Origin: Candidatus Helarchaeota archaeon
GTDB lineage: Archaea > Asgardarchaeota > Lokiarchaeia > Helarchaeales > RDOG01
Assembly: GCA_019058315.1 (NCBI GenBank)
Contig: JAHPZH010000001.1
Coordinates: 275,566 to 339,565 of the forward strand
DNA: 64,000 nucleotides
Reading direction: 5' to 3'
Shown in pieces: positions 58,763-64,000 of this stretch. Under the pieces are notes generated by a model that had not been told where the DNA came from, did not search any database, and saw only the letters and a list, made by a program, of their open reading frames with translations. Position 1 is the first letter of the stretch, and every line of letters begins with the position of its first letter. The position numbers were made by a program, and so were the translations under genes.

Positions 58763-59587
58763 TTATCGTCTAATTTGTTTAATAATTACTATTCCAATTA
58801 TTAAACCAATAACTGCAACAATTGCAATAATTGTTAGAATCTCTATTCCTATACCCTCACCAGTATTAGCCAACATTAACAATAATGGTCCTAAATCTGT
58901 TCCTCCATTTGGAATATAATGATTAATGAGAGTTAATTCAAAGAGATAATGCCAACCCGTGGTTCCATTATCCAGTCTCGCCATTTGAGTAAGAATTTTT
59001 CCATCGTATGTATAATTATACATACGACTATTTGAAGTACTCCAAGATCCATTCCATATAGACCATGTACCTTTAGTATTTGGAGAAATGGGACTTATAT
59101 ATGACGGATTTGGAATTTGTTCAAGATCAATACTCCAGTGTACTATGGTATAATTTGCTGCTGAGAAGTTTTGAGGAATATAAAAGGGGTCATCCTGAAG
59201 TAAAAAATAAAATTCTGTATAAGCTGGATTTGTAGAGTTATATCCCCCATATAATGTATATGGATCAGTTATTGTCCAATTACCTGAACTCTGATTCCAA
59301 TATTCCTTTTTAAACCATATAGCATCTGCAATCCATCCCTTTAAATTTTGATTTTCAATGTTTTCGATAATAAATCGATATTTATCACCTATTTTTACAG
59401 GTGCAAAAAGAACTGGATCAATATTAGAGACATTATATGTTAGAATCTCACCTTCACGAACACTAAATCCGTCGGATCCCGATTCAAATGATGGTCCAAT
59501 TGCTTGTACACCTTGTATTTGAACTAGTAATAACACAATTGTAATCAACGAACTAAAAATTATGAAACCTATTTTAATTCTAGTCAT
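58763..59587 (-). CDS. Secreted protein anchored by a C-terminal TM helix
   Basis: 274 aa. Signal peptide about 1-28 (IGFIIFSSLITIVLLLVQIQGVQA) and a C-terminal TM helix (about 246-270; EILTIIAIVAVIGLIIGIVII) followed by KQIRR. The outer domain (about 30-240) is rich in Asn, Thr, Ser, Tyr and Trp with many potential N-glycosylation sequons. I recognise no fold; it resembles other surface proteins of archaea. It is a single gene, divergent from the small hydrolase gene. Confidence 0.8.
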   Translation of the reverse strand: MTRIKIGFIIFSSLITIVLLLVQIQGVQAIGPSFESGSDGFSVREGEILTYNVSNIDPVLFAPVKIGDKYRFIIENIENQNLKGWIADAIWFKKEYWNQSSGNWTITDPYTLYGGYNSTNPAYTEFYFLLQDDPFYIPQNFSAANYTIVHWSIDLEQIPNPSYISPISPNTKGTWSIWNGSWSTSNSRMYNYTYDGKILTQMARLDNGTTGWHYLFELTLINHYIPNGGTDLGPLLLMLANTGEGIGIEILTIIAIVAVIGLIIGIVIIKQIRR

Positions 59588-59752
59588 CGGTAATTATTCC
59601 CACCAGATTTGAGTCGTTAAATTCTATAGCTATCTTTTAAATTTAATATGTTAAGAATATTGAATTCTTATTAATATTTTTTTATATTTATTGTATTCAA
59701 ATATATAATTAAATTATTTTAAAAAGTTTTTAGAAAATTAAGGTGCAGAATA

Positions 59753-60361
59753 TTGGAGAAACCATTTAATTTCAGATCTGGGGAAAAGGAAATTGAAGGA
59801 ATTATTTATCTTCCCTCAGAAATAAAAAAATGTCCGGGAATGATTATTCTTCATCCACATCCTGCCTTTGGTGGCTCAATGGAAAATAATGTTGTAAATG
59901 CAGTATGTGAAACACTACAACAAAATGGAGTAATTGCATTTAAGTTTAATATCCGAAATCCCAACATAAATAAAGCCATAAAACACACTAAGGCAGGATT
60001 AGAATTTTTTAGTACTTTAGATGAATTAGATAAATCTAGAATTGGAGTTTGTGGCTATAGTTGGGGAAGTAGAGTAATTTTAGAAGCATTTTACAACGAT
60101 GAAAGAGTTAAAGCATTAATTGGAGTATCTCCACCAGTTTCAATGTTTAAATACGATTTTTTATTAGATTCAAAAAAACCTATATTATTGACTGTAGGTA
60201 CTCATGATCAAATCATTCCCATAAATCTAATGGAAGATTTCTTTAATAAATTAAAAGAACCCAAAGAATTTGAAACTTTTAATACTGACCATATTTATAT
60301 TGGTGTCGAAAATAAGCTTTCTAAGAGAGTTTTAGAGTTTGTGAATAAATATTTATGGTGA
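59753..60361 (+). CDS. Small alpha/beta hydrolase (dienelactone-hydrolase-like)
   Basis: 202 aa, TTG start after AAGGTG. HPHPAFGGSMENNVV at 34-48 is a hallmark of this short hydrolase family; the nucleophile elbow GYSWGS (101-106) gives Ser103, with Asp152 (GTHDQIIP) and His180 (NTDHIYIG) as the other triad members. It lacks a lid domain. It lies four bases upstream of the GPH-type symporter gene, so the two are co-expressed; substrate unknown. Confidence 0.9.
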   Translation: MEKPFNFRSGEKEIEGIIYLPSEIKKCPGMIILHPHPAFGGSMENNVVNAVCETLQQNGVIAFKFNIRNPNINKAIKHTKAGLEFFSTLDELDKSRIGVCGYSWGSRVILEAFYNDERVKALIGVSPPVSMFKYDFLLDSKKPILLTVGTHDQIIPINLMEDFFNKLKEPKEFETFNTDHIYIGVENKLSKRVLEFVNKYLW

Positions 60362-60365
60362 TTTT

Positions 60366-61787
60366 ATGTCGAAAGAAGAAAAATATGGTTTAGGAAATAA
60401 ATTAGCTTATGGTTTAGGAAATATTACCGATATGGTAGCTTATCAAACCTTTACTTTATTAATTTTTGTTTTCTATTACAGTGTAGTGGGACTTGATGCT
60501 TTCGAATTAATGATAGGTTTTATAATTTGGTCTATTTGGAATTCACTTAATGATCCTTTATTAGGTCTTATTAGTGATAAAACAAATGTGAAAATTGGGA
60601 GACGGAAATTTTGGATACTTCTTGCTTTAATCCCAATCAGTTTAATTATGATATTTTTATGGACACCTCCTTTAGGTAATAGGTTACTTGACCCTAATAA
60701 TGCCTTAATTAATTGGTTATATTTCTTAATTGTAATAATACTTTTTGATTTCTTTTATACGATGTTTTCCTTGAATTTTACGGCACTTTTCCCAGAAATG
60801 TACATAGAACAATCAGATAGAAACGAGGCAGGTTTAATTAGAAGGGTAATGACCATTTTAGGATTGATTATCGCCTTCATATTACCTATAGCTATTATCG
60901 GTGATTCAAAGGATATCGCAAATTTATATAATGGTCGATATTTCTTCGCAGGATTAACCAATTGTCTGATTGTTTTTATTAGTTTATTAATTGCAATCAA
61001 ATATGCTGTTAAGGAACGACCTTTATTTAAGAGAGATCCTTTAGAAAATCCTAGTTTTATGGATTCTCTTAAAATTACTTTAAAAAATAGAACATTTTTA
61101 ATATTTGTTGCAGGAAATCTATGTAATTGGTATGTTTATGGATTAATTCCAACTATTATTTTATTATATGGAACTCATGTCCTTGGAACTACAGACATGG
61201 GATCCTCAATATTACTTTTAGTGGGCTTCCTTTCGGCAGCTGGACTTATGCCCCTATGGAAAAAAATAGGTGAAATAAAAGGAAATGCGAAAGGTATGAC
61301 GATTTCTTTCTTTATTTGGGGTATTTCTTTCATTCCATTTCTGTTTATATTCGGAGCAACAATTTTGAATTATGTAATTACAATGTTAGTTATGATTTTA
61401 GTGGGGTTTGGGATTTCTGGGTCAATTTATTACGGAGATCTAGTCATTTCTGATATGATAGATGAAGATGAGGTGGCTACGGGGGTTAGAAGAGAAGGGG
61501 CCTACTATGGTGTCAATGCGTTGATAATACGATTAGCTACTATTTTAGTCATGGCATCTATCGCACTGGTCTTCTCCGGAACTGGCTGGACTGAGTATCA
61601 ACCGGCAACCCAAGATATAGCTCAATTAAGGTTGGGTCTAATGTTATTAATGTCGATCTTTCCATCGGTAGCTGCATTTATAGGGTCTTTCTGTCTTTAT
61701 AAGTTCCCATTAAAAGATGAAAGATTATCTAAGATGAAAGAGGATCTAACTAAGTTACATAAGACTAAATCAAGTAAAACTGTTTAA
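60366..61787 (+). CDS. GPH-family (MelB-like) sugar:cation symporter, MFS superfamily
   Basis: 473 aa with about 12 TM helices. The N-terminal block YGLGNKLAYGLGNITDMVAY, WNSLNDPLLGLISDKT (with the conserved Asp) and IGRRKFWIL are the family signature of glycoside-pentoside-hexuronide:cation symporters, and DEDEVATGVRREGAYYG in the second half is also typical. In MelB-type proteins Asp residues in helices I, II and IV bind the coupling cation. The substrate is unknown. It is translated just after the small alpha/beta hydrolase. Confidence 0.92.
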   Translation: MSKEEKYGLGNKLAYGLGNITDMVAYQTFTLLIFVFYYSVVGLDAFELMIGFIIWSIWNSLNDPLLGLISDKTNVKIGRRKFWILLALIPISLIMIFLWTPPLGNRLLDPNNALINWLYFLIVIILFDFFYTMFSLNFTALFPEMYIEQSDRNEAGLIRRVMTILGLIIAFILPIAIIGDSKDIANLYNGRYFFAGLTNCLIVFISLLIAIKYAVKERPLFKRDPLENPSFMDSLKITLKNRTFLIFVAGNLCNWYVYGLIPTIILLYGTHVLGTTDMGSSILLLVGFLSAAGLMPLWKKIGEIKGNAKGMTISFFIWGISFIPFLFIFGATILNYVITMLVMILVGFGISGSIYYGDLVISDMIDEDEVATGVRREGAYYGVNALIIRLATILVMASIALVFSGTGWTEYQPATQDIAQLRLGLMLLMSIFPSVAAFIGSFCLYKFPLKDERLSKMKEDLTKLHKTKSSKTV

Positions 61788-61868
61788 TTCCAATAATCTC
61801 CCTTTTTTCATTTTTCCAATTGAATGATTAGAATTTGAAAAGTGAATTAATTTTTATAAGTGTGAATT

Positions 61869-62861
61869 TTGTTAAAAAAAATAAAAGTAATTCCTTTGGC
61901 AGCAGAAAGTTTCGGCGTTCGTTCTATGGCTACTCTAGTGGAAACACCGGATACTAAAATTATGATTGATCCTGGATGTGCTTTAGGTCCGAGACGCGGA
62001 GATGCCAAAAAGTTTTATTATCCCCATCCTCTTGAATATAAAGCTTTAAAGGAATGCACTGAAAAAATTGTTACAGCAAGTCTAGAAGCTGAAATTTTAA
62101 TTATTTCACATTTTCATTATGATCATCATAAACCTCAATTTACTGATTATTTCACCATTTACTCAGACAAAGAGATTGCACAAAAAATATACAAGGACAA
62201 GATAATATATGCTAAAAATTTCCGCGAAAACATAAATTCAAGTCAACGTAAAAGAGGTTTTTTATTCAATAAAATAATGAGGAAACAATATAAGAAGATT
62301 TATTGGGCAGATTCAAAAACTTTTCAAAAGGGGAATACAGAAATTGCATTTTCCCCTCCAGTTTATCATGGAGAGCAAAAAGCTAAAGGGGGTTGGGTTA
62401 TTATGTGTTCAATCATTTACGATGATGAGAAGTTCTTATTTACTTCTGATGTCCAAGGTCCGATGATTAAGGACACATTAAACTTTATTTTAAAGCAAAA
62501 ACCTGAGGTTGCATATGTTGGAGGCCCTCCTATATACTTGCGTAATTTACTTTCTGAAGATCTTCTAAATCAATCTTTAAAGAATATGATTAAATTAGCG
62601 GAGAAAATTCCTTGTCTAATTATCGATCATCATTTACTTCGAGATAAAGATTGGCGAAAATGGGCGGATTCTATTTTTAATACTGGATTAAAAAAGAAAC
62701 ATCAAATTTCCTGCGCTTCAGAATATATAAATGAACCAGAAAACATACTAGAGGCACTCCGTAAGAACTTATATAAAAATAACCCTCCAAATGAGAAATT
62801 TATGAAATGGTTAAGCTTACCGGAAAAAAAACGAACAAATATTATTCCCCCAATAAATTAG
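61869..62861 (+). CDS. UPF0282-family metallo-beta-lactamase-fold protein
   Basis: 330 aa, TTG start. The HFHYDHH motif (81-87: His81, His83, Asp85, His86) is the metal site of the MBL fold, with a later FLFTSDVQGP (second metal ligand region) and DHHLLRDKDW. The N-terminus (IKVIPLAAESFGVRSMATLVETPDTKIMIDPG) and the PHPLEYKAL segment match the archaeal UPF0282 family. The enzyme is probably a zinc hydrolase; its substrate is unknown. A promoter-like AT-rich gap (81 bases) separates it from the symporter gene. Confidence 0.9.
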   Translation: MLKKIKVIPLAAESFGVRSMATLVETPDTKIMIDPGCALGPRRGDAKKFYYPHPLEYKALKECTEKIVTASLEAEILIISHFHYDHHKPQFTDYFTIYSDKEIAQKIYKDKIIYAKNFRENINSSQRKRGFLFNKIMRKQYKKIYWADSKTFQKGNTEIAFSPPVYHGEQKAKGGWVIMCSIIYDDEKFLFTSDVQGPMIKDTLNFILKQKPEVAYVGGPPIYLRNLLSEDLLNQSLKNMIKLAEKIPCLIIDHHLLRDKDWRKWADSIFNTGLKKKHQISCASEYINEPENILEALRKNLYKNNPPNEKFMKWLSLPEKKRTNIIPPIN

Positions 62862-62930
62862 ACACAAAATTTTTCCCAAAAAGAATAATTTTTATATCAT
62901 GGAATTTTAAAGTAAGTCAATATAAGGGAA

Positions 62931-62955
62931 ATTTTCAGAATATATTACTGAAAAT
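62931..62955. promoter_or_regulatory. Inverted repeat upstream of the PAC2-family gene
   Basis: ATTTTCAG (62931-62938) and CTGAAAAT (62948-62955) are exact 8-bp arms around a 9-base centre, 41 bases before the ATG at 62997. It may be an operator or a transcript hairpin. No regulator gene lies adjacent. Confidence 0.4.
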
Positions 62956-62996
62956 CCAAAATATTATACGTCAAAATTATATGTAAGTGTAAATTT

Positions 62997-63767
62997 ATGA
63001 TGAAACTAAAATCTCTGAAAGATATGCCCGAATTAGATTCTCCTTTAGCATTAATAGGCATGCCTGGCATTGCAATGGTTGGGAAATTAGCTTTAATAAA
63101 CATAGTAAGTTCCTTAAATGCAGAAGAAAGTTCTGAAGTTTATCATGATGATCTCCCCCCTCATGTTATTATAGACGAAGGTGGTGAGATGCGACTACCT
63201 AGGGTAACGATTTTTTTTATAAAAAATCCCGAAATCAGCCATGATTTAGTATTATTCACCTCTGATTATCAACCTACAACTTCCGCTGGTATTTATCAAT
63301 TATCCGATTATGTTTGTGGATATTGTCATAAACTAGGAGTAGTAAATATTATTTCAACAGGTGCCTTTGTGCCTGATTCATTTAAGAAACCTTATAGACA
63401 AGTTTATATCTCAGGGTCCAGTGAGGAGTTTATCAATTTCTTTCTTGAATCTAAGACAGGAACAACGATTCTATTGAAAGGTGGTTATATAACTGGGGCT
63501 AATGGAATTATACCTGCATGGGGAAAGGTTCATTACGATATAGATGGAGCTTGTTTATTGGCAGACACGCTTCCTATGAGAGCACTAGATCCTACAGCTT
63601 CAAAGGCAATTGTGGAAGTGTTGAATGAACGCTATGATCTTAAATCAGATGTAGCGAAGTTAGAAAAACAAATTTCAGAAGTAGAATTAGTTTCTTCTGA
63701 AATTAAAAAAAGACTTAAGGAAGAAAAGGAACGACAACAAAAAGAGACCCGACCTTATATAAGTTAG
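62997..63767 (+). CDS. PAC2-family (proteasome-assembly-chaperone-like) protein
   Basis: 256 aa. The N-terminus LDSPLALIGMPGIAMVGKLALINIV, with YHDDLPPHVIIDEGGEMRLP next, and STGAFVPD and GANGIIPAWG later match the PAC2 family found in archaea (related to eukaryotic proteasome assembly chaperone 2). The C-terminal 45 residues form a coiled coil (SDVAKLEKQISEVELVSSEI, then KKRLKEEKERQQ). The family probably assists protein-complex assembly; partners are unknown. It is convergent with the metallo-hydrolase at the right edge. Confidence 0.9.
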   Translation: MMKLKSLKDMPELDSPLALIGMPGIAMVGKLALINIVSSLNAEESSEVYHDDLPPHVIIDEGGEMRLPRVTIFFIKNPEISHDLVLFTSDYQPTTSAGIYQLSDYVCGYCHKLGVVNIISTGAFVPDSFKKPYRQVYISGSSEEFINFFLESKTGTTILLKGGYITGANGIIPAWGKVHYDIDGACLLADTLPMRALDPTASKAIVEVLNERYDLKSDVAKLEKQISEVELVSSEIKKRLKEEKERQQKETRPYIS

Positions 63768-63770
63768 TTC

Positions 63771-64000
63771 TCAAATTTTTATTTTTAAAAGATCTTTTCC
63801 AATGATTACTTTTCCTTTATAACTTTCTTTTATGCTCTTCACCATTTCTTTTTCCCTCCCTGTACAAACTGGGTATAAATGCGTTAAAACTAATTTTTTT
63901 ACATTAGCTTCATATGCAAATTCTCCTAATTTTGAGGGAATAATATGTGATGTTTTAAACTGCCCCTCTTTATCTGGATTAGAGCACTCATGAATTAAAA
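63771..64000 (-). CDS. Metallo-beta-lactamase-fold hydrolase (RNase Z-like), 5' part outside the window
   Basis: The minus-strand frame from the right edge to TGA at 63771-63773 gives 76 residues: LIHECSNPDKEG, then SHIIPSKLGEFAYEANVKKL, VLTHLYPVC and a lysine-rich end (VIIGKDLLKIKI). The order acid-containing strand, THxYP and terminal strand matches the last part of RNase Z/arylsulfatase-type MBL-fold hydrolases, where that Glu and His belong to the metal/catalytic site. The N-terminal HxHxDH motif lies outside the window, so the exact subfamily is open. Confidence 0.8.
   Translation of the reverse strand, partial: LIHECSNPDKEGQFKTSHIIPSKLGEFAYEANVKKLVLTHLYPVCTGREKEMVKSIKESYKGKVIIGKDLLKIKI

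Overview
The window looks like a chromosomal stretch of an AT-rich archaeon, most probably an Asgard archaeon of the Lokiarchaeia type. This placement is inferred from gene content, not from a marker phylogeny. The supporting signs are: a Rag/Gtr-type small GTPase carrying the HKMD form of the G4 motif; very long SDS22-like leucine-rich-repeat (LRR) proteins; a 14-blade WD40 protein; many TPR proteins, one ending in what looks like a longin/roadblock-type domain; an EF-1A-like GTPase; archaeal families (UPF0282, DUF166, TrmB, PAC2, tungsten aldehyde:ferredoxin oxidoreductase); archaeal TATA-like boxes; T-tract termination; and frequent TTG starts behind GGTG-type ribosome binding sites. I saw no tRNA, rRNA, CRISPR array, transposase or phage gene.

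Layout. 1-11.3 kb: redox and regulation. This holds an aldehyde:ferredoxin oxidoreductase (cut by the window edge) coupled to a DUF362/ferredoxin protein, an ArsR-DUF166 pair, a DUF6125-like protein divergent from a TrmB regulator, a MoaD-like sulfur carrier divergent from a second DUF362 protein, a GlpC/HdrB-like Fe-S protein and the Rag-like GTPase. 11.4-22.8 kb: an alcohol dehydrogenase, a transglutaminase-like protein, two paralogous AttH/CrtC-like lipocalin-fold proteins flanking TPR genes, an alpha/beta hydrolase and an acyl-CoA synthetase. 23-28 kb: a minus-strand operon of a third DUF362 protein, a 558-aa unknown, a radical SAM/SPASM enzyme and a 7-TM protein. 28.2-32 kb: a GlpA/GlpD-type glycerol-3-phosphate dehydrogenase, a TPR protein and a CooC-like ATPase with the metal-binding CxC.

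32.9-41 kb is the most unusual part. A plus-strand run encodes a WD40 protein, a helical unknown, a CpXC zinc protein, a RimI-like acetyltransferase, a 914-aa protein built on a diaminopimelate-epimerase (DapF) chassis with large additions, and, in the next codons, a divergent EF-1A-like GTPase with a long coiled coil inserted near switch I. 41-45.8 kb: two divergently transcribed SDS22-like LRR genes, the larger with a 594-bp second-order duplication. 46-49.4 kb: a secreted repeat protein, an amidotransferase-less asparagine-synthetase-like protein with a zinc ribbon, and a small membrane protein. 49.5-58.7 kb: an MttB-family methyltransferase, a DrrAB-type ABC exporter with a PadR-like regulator and an upstream inverted repeat, an amidohydrolase pair, a TPR protein and a UroD/MtaA-like protein. 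58.8-64 kb: a secreted anchored protein, a small hydrolase coupled to a GPH-type symporter, a UPF0282 metallo-hydrolase, a PAC2-family protein and the end of an RNase Z-like metallo-hydrolase.

Recurrent themes are Fe-S and redox chemistry (AOR, three DUF362 proteins, Hdr-like protein, radical SAM enzyme, CooC), C1/corrinoid-type enzymes (MttB, UroD/MtaA-like) and eukaryote-like scaffolds (LRR, WD40, TPR) next to GTPases. Gaps between genes are short and none exceeds 300 bases.
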